Shown one piece after another: positions 1 to 7,861 of a stretch of 16,299 nucleotides of DNA. The DNA is taken from contig DATCLA010000171.1 of NCBI GenBank assembly GCA_036564195.1, positions 1-16,299 of the forward strand. Direction: 5' to 3'. This stretch comes from DATCLA01 sp036564195 (GTDB lineage: Bacteria > Bacillota > UBA4882 > UBA8346). The first letter of the stretch is position 1. Each line of letters opens with the position of its first letter. Under the pieces are notes generated by a model. That model was not told the origin of the DNA. It did not search any database and saw only the letters and a program-made list of their open reading frames with translations. The position numbers and the translations under genes are program-made.

Positions 1-206
1 CCCTGGAGCAGTCAGCTGAAAGCTGTCGGAACTAGTAATGCAGGCAATTAGGCTTGAACGGGTTTCTCACCGTTACCAAGAGAGGGTATTCGTCTTTTTT
101 AAGGGCTGATGCCGCAAAGTGGGTTTGATATGCCAATAAGAGTGGTACCACGGGAGTATAACGCTTTCGTCTCTTGCAATAACGCAAAAGATGAGAGCGT
201 TTTTTG
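1..206 (+). ncRNA. T-box riboswitch leader, 5' part outside the window
   Basis: The conserved T-box core TGGTACCACG lies at 143-152, followed directly by a rho-independent terminator. Upstream, a G-rich/CCGTTA helix around 58-76 resembles the region that follows Stem I in known T-boxes. In this family an uncharged tRNA pairs its anticodon with a specifier codon in Stem I and its 3' end with the T-box bulge, which switches the terminator to an antiterminator. The 5' strand of Stem I lies before base 1, so the specifier cannot be fixed. Triplets in the likely zone (about 30-45) include ACT, CTA and GTA. The next gene starts 132 bases after the terminator. It is not an aminoacyl-tRNA synthetase, amino acid biosynthesis gene or transporter, which are the usual targets. 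Confidence 0.9.
160..205 (+). terminator. Intrinsic terminator of the T-box leader
   Basis: Bases 160-172 pair with 189-201 in a 13-bp stem containing two G-U pairs. An inner TTGC/GCAA helix (174-177 with 184-187) extends it. A run of T follows at 200-205. The 5' strand begins just after the T-box core, the usual arrangement for competition between terminator and antiterminator. Confidence 0.9.
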
Positions 207-250
207 ATGAATAAATATCACAAAGCGGGAGAAGCCGGAGATTTTTAAGG

Positions 251-291
251 GTTTCATAATTATATCTACCAAATTTTGGTGATGATGAAAC
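251..291. promoter_or_regulatory. Nested inverted repeat between T-box and fusion gene
   Basis: The inner arms ACCAAA (268-273) and TTTGGT (275-280) are perfect around a single central base. The outer arms GTTTCAT (251-257) and ATGAAAC (285-291) are also perfect but placed asymmetrically (10 and 4 bases from the inner arms). The inner part could be a protein binding site, or the whole could be a hairpin in the 5' leader of the downstream gene. There is no T run, so it is not a terminator. Its function is inferred only. Confidence 0.35.
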
Positions 292-337
292 TCGCTCTAT
301 TAACGGTCATTTTGCAGTTTTTGAGGAGGAGATTGTT

Positions 338-2869
338 ATGAAAATTGCATTTTCTACGTTGGGCTGCCCCGATTTTAGTTGGGCCGAAATTTATTCCATG
401 GCTAAGGATCTGGGTTTTGACGGTATTGAAGTCCGGGGTCTTGGCAACGAAATCTTTGCTGTAAAGGCCCAGCCCTTTACAGACAGTCAACTGCCGCAAA
501 CCATCAAAAAGCTTGCCGGATTACACCTGGAGATACCTTGCCTCTCTTCCGGGTGCTGTCTCAAATTTGCTGACCGGGCGGACCAGAATCATCAGGAAAT
601 TGTGGAATATCTTAACTTAGCCTCTAAACTAGGCACGCCTTACGTCCGGATCTTAGCCGACCTGGAGCCGCAGCCCAGCGGCACAGTGGATGACGAGGTA
701 GTCTTGGCCGCACTGCAGCGCCTGATTCCGGTGGCTGAGGAAAAAGGGGTTACCTTATTAATTGAGACTAATGGGGTTTATGCCGATACTGCCCGGCTGA
801 GCCGACTATTGGACCGGATTCCCAGTGACCGGGTAGCCGCTTTGTGGGATCTGCACCATCCCTATCGTTATGCCGCTGAAACTCCCCAACAGACTGTCCA
901 AAACCTGGGCGCATATATTCGCTATGTCCATATCAAGGACTCAGTGCTGGTGGACGGTAAGGTAGAATACCGGATGATGGGCGAGGGTGACCTACCGATC
1001 GAGGAGATGATGTTGGCGCTGCGTTCCATTAACTACGACGGCTATGTATCGCTGGAATGGGTCAAACGCTGGGCAGCCGGTCTGAGTGACGCTGCGGTGG
1101 TTTTCCCGCATTTTACTAACTTTATGAGTAGTTATATTAATAAAGGATTTAAAAAAGGCCACCTATTTGACAATAAAACCAAAACCGGAAAATATGTCTG
1201 GGAGAAGGACACCTTGATTGATCTGACTTTTCCGCAGGTATTGGACAGAATGGTTGAGGAGTTTCCGGATCAGTATGCGTTTCGTTATACCACCCTCGAT
1301 TATACTCGGACTTATGCCGAGTTTCGCGACGATGTCGATACTTTTGCCCGGGCTTTAATTGCGTTGGGAGTTAAGCCCGGCGATCATGTTGCCATTTGGG
1401 CAACTAATGTTCCCCAGTGGTACATTACTTTTTGGGCTACCACTAAGATTGGAGCGGTACTGGTTACAATGAACACCGCCTATAAAATATATGAGGCCGA
1501 GTACTTACTGCGTCAGTCGGACACCCATACCTTGGTAATGATCGACGGCTATAAAGATTCCGACTATGTTAGTATTATGAAAGAGCTCTGTCCGGAACTG
1601 GAAACTGCGGAGCCCGGCAAGCCGTTGTACACCAAACGGCTGCCATTCTTGCGCAATATTATCACCGTTGACTCCCGGCAGCCAGGCTGCCTGACCTGGG
1701 AGGATGCGCTCGCCTTGGCCAGGCAGGTCCCGGTTGAGGAGGTTTACCGCCGTGCGTTGGCCATTAACAAGAATGATGTCTGTAATATACAGTATACCTC
1801 AGGAACTACCGGTTTTCCCAAAGGGGTAATGCTGACTCATTATAATGTAGTAAATAACGGTAAATGTATCGGTGATTGCATGGATCTTTCCACTGCCGAC
1901 CGGATGATGATCCACGTACCGATGTTTCACTGTTTCGGGATGGTCTTAGCCATGACCGCCGCCATGACCCATGGCGTCACTTTATCACCGTTGCCCTACT
2001 TCTCACCAAAACAGTCACTGGCTTGTATTACTAAGGAAAGGATCACTTGTTTTCACGGGGTTCCTACCATGTTCATCGCCATGCTGGAACATGAGGATTT
2101 TCCCAAAACTGACTTTTCCTATATGCGAACTGGGATAATGGCGGGTAGTCCCTGCCCGGTTAAGGTAATGCAAGATGTAGTGGAAAAGATGAACATGAAA
2201 GAGATTACCATTGTGTTCGGGCAGACCGAGGCTTCCCCCGGTTGCACTCAAAGCCGGGTTGACGATCCCCTGGAAGTGCGGGTTAACACTGTAGGACGGC
2301 CTTTACCCGGGGTTGAATGTAAGATTGTTGATCCGGTAACCGGCGTGGATTTGCCTGATAATGTCGACGGCGAGTTTGTGGCCCGCGGCTACAACATCAT
2401 GAAAGGCTACTATAAGATGCCTGAGGCCACGGCAGCGGTAATTGATGAAAATGGCTGGCTGCATACTGGCGATTTAGCCCGACGTGACCAGAATGGGTAC
2501 TTTAAAATAACCGGGCGGCTCAAAGATATGATTATCCGCGGCGGTGAAAATATCTATCCTAAGGAAATTGAGGATTTCATCTATACTCACCCTAAAGTCA
2601 AAGACGTCCAGGTGATCGGTGTACCCGACAAAGAATACGGTGAGGAGATTATGGCCTGTGTGATCCTGAAGGAAGGTGCTACGATGACAGCCGATGAACT
2701 TAAAAATTACGTCCGGACCCATATGGCAAAGCATAAGACTCCACGTTATGTCGATTTTGTCACAGAGTTTCCGATGAATGCCGCAGGCAAAATTTTAAAA
2801 TATAAAATGCGGGAACAAGCTGTAGAAAAGCTCGGACTGCAAGCCGAAAGCCAGATTATTACCGCCTAA
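338..2869 (+). CDS. Fusion: xylose-isomerase-like TIM barrel + AMP-forming acyl-CoA synthetase
   Basis: This is a protein of 843 residues. Residues 1 to about 270 resemble sugar phosphate isomerases/epimerases (IolE/hydroxypyruvate-isomerase type, AP-endonuclease-2-like TIM barrel). Likely metal ligands are in place: E143 in LLIETNG, D171 and H174 in WDLHHPY, H198 in YVHIKD and E240 in SLEW. After a short linker, residues about 285-843 are an adenylate-forming ligase of the FadD/acyl-CoA synthetase type. It has the P-loop YTSGTTGFPKG (486-496), GQTEASPG (from 628), GWLHTGD (706-712), the hinge GRLKD (726-730) and the catalytic lysine K818 in AAGKILK. Both halves appear complete, with no stop or frameshift between them. 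The start has a strong GAGGAGG site. The ligase should make an acyl-CoA from a carboxylate, ATP and CoA. The substrate and the role of the barrel are unknown. The gene stands alone downstream of the T-box. Confidence 0.88.
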   Translation: MKIAFSTLGCPDFSWAEIYSMAKDLGFDGIEVRGLGNEIFAVKAQPFTDSQLPQTIKKLAGLHLEIPCLSSGCCLKFADRADQNHQEIVEYLNLASKLGTPYVRILADLEPQPSGTVDDEVVLAALQRLIPVAEEKGVTLLIETNGVYADTARLSRLLDRIPSDRVAALWDLHHPYRYAAETPQQTVQNLGAYIRYVHIKDSVLVDGKVEYRMMGEGDLPIEEMMLALRSINYDGYVSLEWVKRWAAGLSDAAVVFPHFTNFMSSYINKGFKKGHLFDNKTKTGKYVWEKDTLIDLTFPQVLDRMVEEFPDQYAFRYTTLDYTRTYAEFRDDVDTFARALIALGVKPGDHVAIWATNVPQWYITFWATTKIGAVLVTMNTAYKIYEAEYLLRQSDTHTLVMIDGYKDSDYVSIMKELCPELETAEPGKPLYTKRLPFLRNIITVDSRQPGCLTWEDALALARQVPVEEVYRRALAINKNDVCNIQYTSGTTGFPKGVMLTHYNVVNNGKCIGDCMDLSTADRMMIHVPMFHCFGMVLAMTAAMTHGVTLSPLPYFSPKQSLACITKERITCFHGVPTMFIAMLEHEDFPKTDFSYMRTGIMAGSPCPVKVMQDVVEKMNMKEITIVFGQTEASPGCTQSRVDDPLEVRVNTVGRPLPGVECKIVDPVTGVDLPDNVDGEFVARGYNIMKGYYKMPEATAAVIDENGWLHTGDLARRDQNGYFKITGRLKDMIIRGGENIYPKEIEDFIYTHPKVKDVQVIGVPDKEYGEEIMACVILKEGATMTADELKNYVRTHMAKHKTPRYVDFVTEFPMNAAGKILKYKMREQAVEKLGLQAESQIITA

Positions 2870-2925
2870 CTAAAGGCATTTTACCGATTCGGCTACAGTA
2901 GCTTCTGAAAGGAAAAAGAGTAGTA

Positions 2926-2968
2926 AATGGCGGAGTAGTTGCCTGCCAGGGGCAATTTCTCCGCCATT
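2926..2968 (-). terminator. Hairpin between convergent genes, probable terminator
   Basis: A perfect 10-bp stem (2926-2935 with 2959-2968) encloses a second 5-bp stem (2939-2943 with 2951-2955) and a 7-base loop. No T run follows on the plus strand. On the minus strand a T-rich stretch follows, with TTT at once and a five-T run about nine bases further. It therefore fits best as the end of the minus-strand GH115 transcript, and may act on both strands. Confidence 0.55.
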
Positions 2969-3014
2969 GTCGATCTACCCGTTAGTTAACTCCGGTATAA
3001 ACTGGAGGCTGGTA

Positions 3015-6000
3015 TTACTTTTGATGTTGCCGGGGACAACCCGCCCGAAAACTCTCCGGTGGTCCTAAGTAACTGGGTTTAAGGCCTCCCGTATCTACTA
3101 CAATTTTCTGGAGGATTACAGTTGGGTCGACCATCCAGAATTTGAGTACATGTTCACCGGCAGTTACGTTAAAAGTAGTGGCGGTAAGGTTGACGTTGTC
3201 GGAGGTATTCCGTTCCCAGGACTTATTCATCGGGATTCCGTTTAGGGCGGTAGTGATATTTACGACTTGTGGTTCTCCGTCGTCGATAGAGACTGCATAT
3301 TTCAAACCGTCGGTATTAAGACAATTGTTGCGGGGCGACAGATAACACCAGACCACAATCGGCCCACCGTTAATGACGTTAATCTTGTATTCCAGACGCG
3401 GGCTGTGGCCACCCGGGGTCTGCCGCGGCGCATTAACCGGGAAGGGTGTCATTCCGGATCCGCTCCGGCCAATGTCGGGGATCCGTTTCCAATAGATCGA
3501 TTTGGTATTTACCACCCTGCTATAATGGTCGGCCTCCATGGAAATATAACCGTTACTCTCAACAAATCCTTCCAACCGGTAGATGTTGGGGATGATTGGG
3601 TTTTCGATAATTGCTTGGACAACGACCTTGCTGCCGTTGGGACCGGATACGGTGATTGGTACTTGAGTATTTCCTTTAGGTACGCGGGACCAGTCCACCC
3701 GGACGATCGCCCGGACTTCTTTTGTAACTACACCTTGATCCGGCCAAACCGAGATCCAGGGGACAGCCGGCTCGATCCGGTATTTGAACGGGTCGGTGCC
3801 GCGGTTAAAGACTTCAATATATTGTGCCGGTTGTGTCTGGAATGGACTAAAGGTCGGCAATACGGCAGGGGTTTTTTCCTGCGGCCAGTATTTGTCGGAC
3901 CCGTCAATTGCCACTCCCATGTCGGCCCCGGCCGGTACGGTAAGATACTCAAGATAGGGCCAGATATAGTCAGGATCGGCCACATGATTGGTTTCCGGTT
4001 GTTGCCAACTGGAGTTGGGATATGGGCCACCATAAGCAAGGTACGGTTGGGTTTGCCAACCCCGCCATTTACCTCCGGCCAGAGTGTTGTTATAATAGTC
4101 ATTTAAAGCCTGAGTCTCAGCAAATTTTTGTGCAGCGAGCGCAGCCAGGTCATTGGTAGCTGCCCGTCCCTGCGCTAAATAGAGCAGGTTTTTGAAACCG
4201 TTAAGGCGGATCTCATACATCAGGGCACTGGCCTTCACTTGATAGTAGACCAGTTGAAAATAGGCGTCATCAAGCTCCGCCGGCAATCTCCGCCGGATAC
4301 GTTCGGCTTCCTCTGCCAGCTTAAGCCATTGGGTGGTGACCCGCTCCATTTCCCGGTAATTAACGAGGCTGAAGGGGCAGCCGTCGGAGTAAACCACCGC
4401 TTCATCGGGGTTAATAGTGATATCAACAGCAGGGTTAAGGGTAATCTTCCGGTTCAGCAGTTCCGGTTTTCGGTCCGACTGGAGCTTGGAGTACTCCCTC
4501 AGGATCGTGGCGATTGCGTCCGCGTATTCCGGCCCAAACTGCTGTCTGGCCCAGCGGCGTTCCCATTCGGGAATACGTTCCACCGGCAAACTATCAGGGT
4601 TCCAGGCATAGTCCAGGAAAAACTCCAGCGAAAGTTCATGGTTTTTCATGTCACCGACGTTCACAATCCAGATCCGGTCAACACCGTACCTGTAAGTCAG
4701 GTGCAGTTGCTCCCAGATATTCGGCAGGAGATTGGTATCGACCCACTTGTAATTGCGACCGCCGCCTACATAGTCAAAGTGGTAATAAATTCCGTAGCCG
4801 CCGGCCCGTTCCGGTAAACTTTGATCAGGGAGTTTGTGAAGATTACCCCAGTTATCGTCACACCACATCACGGTTACATCATCCGGTACCCGCAGACCGG
4901 CGTCCCACCAATCCTGGACCTCTTTATACAAAGTCCATACCTGTGGGGTCAGGGACGGATCTTTACCGGTGACTTCGGCGATGATTTTCCGTTGGGCGCT
5001 GATGAAACTATTAACCAAGGGAATACCGTCTTCGGGCGGTAGGCTGACATCGCCGGGGCCACGCATACCGATAGTCACGATCCCTTCGAAATCCTGATCC
5101 ACCATCCGCTGGATCCCGTCTCTCCAGTAGGCTTCTAAGGCGGGTGCATTCACGCTGTAGCGCCATTGTCCGTTACCACCGTAGGGGTCGCCGACAGGGT
5201 TACCGGACGAGTCATAAATGACATGGCGGTTCCATTCCTCAATTCCCCGCATCATCGGAGCTTCATGTGAAGTTCCCATTACAATGCCATAACGTTTCGC
5301 TGTAGCGTGGTTTTCAGGATCATCTTCAGCAAATGCCCTGCCCCAAACTGCCGGCCAGAGGTAGTTGGCTTTAAGGCGGAGCATGACTTCAAATACTTTT
5401 TCCCAGTATTTGTGATTTAGACCGCCAGGATAACCCGGGGCCAGTCCGGGTCCGAAGTAATTCGGGGCCCAGGTACCAGTGGCGGGATTTTCATCGTTGA
5501 TAAAGAACCCCCGGTACTTTACAGCCGGTTCCCCTAAAGTATGACGGCCGGGTAATACATAAAGGGCATCTTGATGACGGGGCGGAATATCATCCCACCA
5601 ATACCAAGGGGAGACACCGATCTGTTTCGAAAGGTCATACACACCATAAATGGTCCCACGCTGATCACTGCCGGCAATAATCAGTGCCTGGCGGATCCCC
5701 GGCAACGGTTGCTCCACTGCCTGAGTCAGCCAGGTCTCCCAGCGGCCGGCAATACCAGTAACGTCCAGTTTTCCCGATTTTACCAGACTGTCAATGAGCG
5801 GGCTGCGGCCAATGGTTCCAATGATGACCGCAGTATCCTCCTGAGGGAGCCGGTCCGTAAAGATGGACGGCTTAATCCGGGTGACCCGCTCAATGTCGGC
5901 CTGAAGGTCGCTGACCGCCCGGACAACACCTGGAAAATCAGCAGTGTTGACCACGAGTGGCGCTGTTTTTTTCTGGGCAACCAGGGGGAAGCGTCCCGGC

Positions 6001-6212
6001 CCGGGAGCGAATGAGACATAGTCAGCGGGATCCGGCAATTGACCGTAACCGGGGCGGTGACGCCAGGGATCGTATTTGCATTTGACAACAGTTTGCTTAG
6101 CCTTCCCAGTGGGGCCGGGATTATCGGCAGCGAAACTTAGCGAGGGTGTGGCCGGCCAATAAAGTGTTACCGTTAGAATTAGGGTAAAAAGAACCTTAAC
6201 TGCCTTTTTCAT
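3015..6212 (-). CDS. Secreted GH115 xylan alpha-1,2-glucuronidase
   Basis: The protein has 1065 residues. The start was chosen at 6212 because AAAGGAGG precedes that ATG and a classic signal peptide follows: MKK, a hydrophobic core, then cleavage after SLSFA near residue 27. A longer frame from 6266 lacks a ribosome site. Around residues 230-320 are hallmark GH115 stretches, including YRGFFINDE, LKANYLWPAVWG and GTSHEAPM. The last part (about 885-1050, from GYISMEADHY) matches the family's C-terminal beta-sandwich domain. GH115 enzymes remove glucuronic acid or its 4-O-methyl form from xylan side chains, including from internal xylose units. The protein should act outside the cell. No xylanase, xylosidase, uronate transporter or uronate isomerase gene is adjacent, so it appears to be a stand-alone unit. 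Confidence 0.93.
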   Translation of the reverse strand: MKKAVKVLFTLILTVTLYWPATPSLSFAADNPGPTGKAKQTVVKCKYDPWRHRPGYGQLPDPADYVSFAPGPGRFPLVAQKKTAPLVVNTADFPGVVRAVSDLQADIERVTRIKPSIFTDRLPQEDTAVIIGTIGRSPLIDSLVKSGKLDVTGIAGRWETWLTQAVEQPLPGIRQALIIAGSDQRGTIYGVYDLSKQIGVSPWYWWDDIPPRHQDALYVLPGRHTLGEPAVKYRGFFINDENPATGTWAPNYFGPGLAPGYPGGLNHKYWEKVFEVMLRLKANYLWPAVWGRAFAEDDPENHATAKRYGIVMGTSHEAPMMRGIEEWNRHVIYDSSGNPVGDPYGGNGQWRYSVNAPALEAYWRDGIQRMVDQDFEGIVTIGMRGPGDVSLPPEDGIPLVNSFISAQRKIIAEVTGKDPSLTPQVWTLYKEVQDWWDAGLRVPDDVTVMWCDDNWGNLHKLPDQSLPERAGGYGIYYHFDYVGGGRNYKWVDTNLLPNIWEQLHLTYRYGVDRIWIVNVGDMKNHELSLEFFLDYAWNPDSLPVERIPEWERRWARQQFGPEYADAIATILREYSKLQSDRKPELLNRKITLNPAVDITINPDEAVVYSDGCPFSLVNYREMERVTTQWLKLAEEAERIRRRLPAELDDAYFQLVYYQVKASALMYEIRLNGFKNLLYLAQGRAATNDLAALAAQKFAETQALNDYYNNTLAGGKWRGWQTQPYLAYGGPYPNSSWQQPETNHVADPDYIWPYLEYLTVPAGADMGVAIDGSDKYWPQEKTPAVLPTFSPFQTQPAQYIEVFNRGTDPFKYRIEPAVPWISVWPDQGVVTKEVRAIVRVDWSRVPKGNTQVPITVSGPNGSKVVVQAIIENPIIPNIYRLEGFVESNGYISMEADHYSRVVNTKSIYWKRIPDIGRSGSGMTPFPVNAPRQTPGGHSPRLEYKINVINGGPIVVWCYLSPRNNCLNTDGLKYAVSIDDGEPQVVNITTALNGIPMNKSWERNTSDNVNLTATTFNVTAGEHVLKFWMVDPTVILQKIVVDTGGLKPSYLGPPESFRAGCPRQHQK

Positions 6213-6605
6213 ACTCAAAACCTCCTTTAATATAATGATGGTTTCCGTATTAAGGTAATTATGCAATTTCCTTAGGTGACAAAATGCGCCATAATCGGAT
6301 ACTAGTTTACAGAATATTCCATTTAGTTGACTGGTTTTCCTTTAAAATTTTAAGGTAAAATTTAAGTGATTTTAACATGGGGTTAATGGAACGGGTTTGG
6401 CTATTCTAAAATCTATTTTCTTACCTAAGATCAGGTTGCCAAATTAATTCCGATGGGTACCATATATTTTGTTAAAATTGTACTAATTTTAATTGTAAAA
6501 TCGCAGTACAGCAGGGACTGATGATAATCCTCACGAATAGAAGGTAGAATAAGTAATCAGGTAGAGTTTCCTTGGTACATGCAATATTTAGAGGGACGGG
6601 AAATA
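6213..6605. other. AT-rich intergenic region between divergent genes
   Basis: These 393 bases separate the start of the GH115 gene from the start of the 74-residue protein gene and should contain both promoters. I see no convincing coding region. AT-rich palindromic stretches occur near 6340-6356 (TTAAAATTTTAA core) and at 6472-6492. No close match to a consensus sigma-A promoter stands out on either strand. Confidence 0.6.
6472..6492. promoter_or_regulatory. Perfect inverted repeat, possible operator
   Basis: TTAAAATT (6472-6479) and AATTTTAA (6485-6492) form perfect 8-base arms around a 5-base spacer, in the upstream region of the small-protein/TSUP gene pair. Arm length and spacing suit a dimeric regulator. 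The arms contain only A and T in AT-rich DNA, so chance is a real alternative. Confidence 0.3.
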
Positions 6606-6830
6606 ATGCGCCGTGAGATTATTTATACTGAAACAATTTTTTCGACTGTTGAACCGAAACGGGTATTTCGATTTGCCGATGAATGCTTATTGGAAATCCG
6701 GTTGGTGGAGAGCTGTAAGGAAGGCTCCGGCTGGAAGCATGAATATGAAGTAAGAGGTCAGTCTGGAAGAATTGCGAAGTTATTAGGGAGAATTAGAAAG
6801 CTTGAGCTTGGCGACAGCTCTTCCCCCTGA
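6606..6830 (+). CDS. Small protein of unknown function, 74 residues
   Basis: I do not recognise this protein. The ATG at 6606 is preferred because GAGGGACGGG lies just upstream. The in-frame ATG at 6579 has no ribosome site and would add nine residues. The sequence (MRREIIYTET...) is charged, with no signal peptide, membrane segment or cysteine pair. Its second half is basic (GRIAKLLGRIRK), so a small cytoplasmic domain is likely. It lies 34 bases before the TSUP-family gene on the same strand, which suggests co-transcription. It has no overlap with another likely gene. The assignment as a real gene is moderate. Confidence 0.6.
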   Translation: MRREIIYTETIFSTVEPKRVFRFADECLLEIRLVESCKEGSGWKHEYEVRGQSGRIAKLLGRIRKLELGDSSSP

Positions 6831-6864
6831 TTAATTACTAAAACGAAAGCGACGGTAATCTGAC

Positions 6865-7626
6865 ATGGAAGTTACTGTAAAGACCTTTTTAATTATTGGT
6901 CCAATGCTGTTTTTAGCGGGGCTGATTGATGCAATTGGCGGCGGAGGCGGGCTAATCTCGCTTCCGGCTTTTTTAATTGCCGGTATTCCCCCTCATTACG
7001 CTATTGGTACCAATAAAATGCAGGCGCTTTTTGGTACGGGCTTGGCCACAGCGCGATTTATCCATAATAAACTGGTCAATTTTAAGCTGGCATTGCCCGC
7101 CGTACTAGCCGCAATCATCGGTTCGACGGCCGGTTCCTGGGTTTCATTGCAAGTAAATGAGCAGGTGATGGTTTATATTCTGGTATTCATTCTACCGTTA
7201 TCCGCTTTGTTGGTTTTAAATAAGCAATTATTTAATGATCAGGGCACGACTTGCGTAAACTTGGACCGGCGTACTTATTTAACGGCTGTAATCAGCGCTT
7301 TTGTGATCGGCTGCTATGATGGGTTCTATGGGCCGGGAACTGGTACTTTTTTAATTATTTGTTTCACCTTATTTGCCAAACTTAATATTAAAACAGCCAA
7401 TGCCCAGGCAAAGGTGATTAATTTAACGACAAACCTGACGGCGGTAGCCGTTTTTTTGATTAACGGGAAGGTGCTGATACCGCTGGGAATGGCCGGGGCG
7501 GTTTGTAACATGATTGGCGGTTATATCGGGGCCGGCCTGGTAATGAAGAACGGCAGTAAAATAGTAAAACCCAGTATCATTTTGGTGCTGGTGTTGCTGG
7601 CATTAAAAATGCTGCGGGTTTATTAA
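6865..7626 (+). CDS. TSUP/TauE-SafE family membrane transporter
   Basis: This is a protein of 253 residues with about eight hydrophobic membrane segments and no signal peptide. The first repeat has the typical GLIDAIGGGGGLISLPAFL followed by AIGTNKMQALFGT. A second, similar half starts near residue 150 with GCYDGFYGPGTGTFLI. This two-repeat pattern and length are characteristic of the TSUP family (DUF81). Its members export or import small sulfur-containing or organic anions such as sulfite, sulfoacetate or taurine-derived compounds. The substrate here cannot be read from the sequence, and no sulfur-metabolism gene is adjacent. The ATG used has only a weak ribosome site, which may indicate coupling to the small gene upstream. 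Confidence 0.88.
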   Translation: MEVTVKTFLIIGPMLFLAGLIDAIGGGGGLISLPAFLIAGIPPHYAIGTNKMQALFGTGLATARFIHNKLVNFKLALPAVLAAIIGSTAGSWVSLQVNEQVMVYILVFILPLSALLVLNKQLFNDQGTTCVNLDRRTYLTAVISAFVIGCYDGFYGPGTGTFLIICFTLFAKLNIKTANAQAKVINLTTNLTAVAVFLINGKVLIPLGMAGAVCNMIGGYIGAGLVMKNGSKIVKPSIILVLVLLALKMLRVY

Positions 7627-7694
7627 ATAAGACCAGGGAAACGGTTTACGCTTGTCTTCGAACATTTTAAGTAATTTGCCAGTTGGAACTGAGT

Positions 7695-7725
7695 CCGCCC
7701 CTCTCATGAGTGGGACGGTTCTTTT
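7695..7725 (+). terminator. Intrinsic terminator after the TSUP gene
   Basis: Bases 7695-7718 fold into a G+C-rich hairpin of ten positions with two mismatches and a CATG loop, followed by TTCTTTT. It lies about 70 bases after the TSUP stop codon and before the regulator promoter, where a transcript end is expected. Confidence 0.6.
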
Positions 7726-7769
7726 ATTGAGATTTTGCAGACAAAAATCGTCCGCCTCCTGTCCTTTTT

Positions 7770-7817
7770 AAACAAAATAAAACGAAATTAAAACAAAAAA
7801 CTTGACAACAAACGAAG
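7770..7817. promoter_or_regulatory. Phased AAACRAAA repeats, probable DeoR-family operator array
   Basis: Four related 8-base units lie in direct orientation: AAACAAAA (7770), AAACGAAA (7780), AAACAAAA (7791) and AAACGAAG (7810). The spacings are 10, 11 and 19 bases, close to one, one and two helical turns, so all face the same side of the helix. Direct repeats of this RAAACRAAA type are known for DeoR-family repressors such as AgaR. The last unit sits between the -35 and -10 elements of the promoter. Autoregulation by the DeoR-type protein encoded just downstream is the natural inference. Confidence 0.6.
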
Positions 7818-7830
7818 ATAAAAGTAAGCT
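7802..7830 (+). promoter_or_regulatory. Sigma-A type promoter of the galactose cluster
   Basis: A perfect -35 element TTGACA (7802-7807) is followed after exactly 17 bases by TAAGCT (7825-7830), a weak -10. A regulator repeat fills part of the spacer. The position, 31 bases before the regulator's start codon, fits transcription of the deoR-type gene and the gal genes after it. Confidence 0.6.
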
Positions 7831-7861
7831 TAAGGTAAGGTCTTACTGATTGGAGGTAGTA

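Noticed and set aside
207..248. A 13-codon frame directly after the T-box terminator, possible leader peptide
   Set aside because: It has no ribosome site, being preceded by the T run of the terminator, and its codons show no pattern.
3267..4106. A 279-codon open frame on the plus strand
   Set aside because: It lies entirely antisense to the well-supported GH115 gene, has no ribosome site and encodes no recognisable motif. It is a shadow of GC-biased codons on the other strand.
6213..6266. An 18-residue N-terminal extension of the GH115 protein
   Set aside because: The ATG at 6212 has an ideal AAAGGAGG site and begins a normal signal peptide; the extension would bury the signal and lacks a ribosome site.
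7850..7861. A TTG start for the DeoR-type regulator
   Set aside because: The TTG lies inside the GGAGGT site that serves the ATG at 7862.
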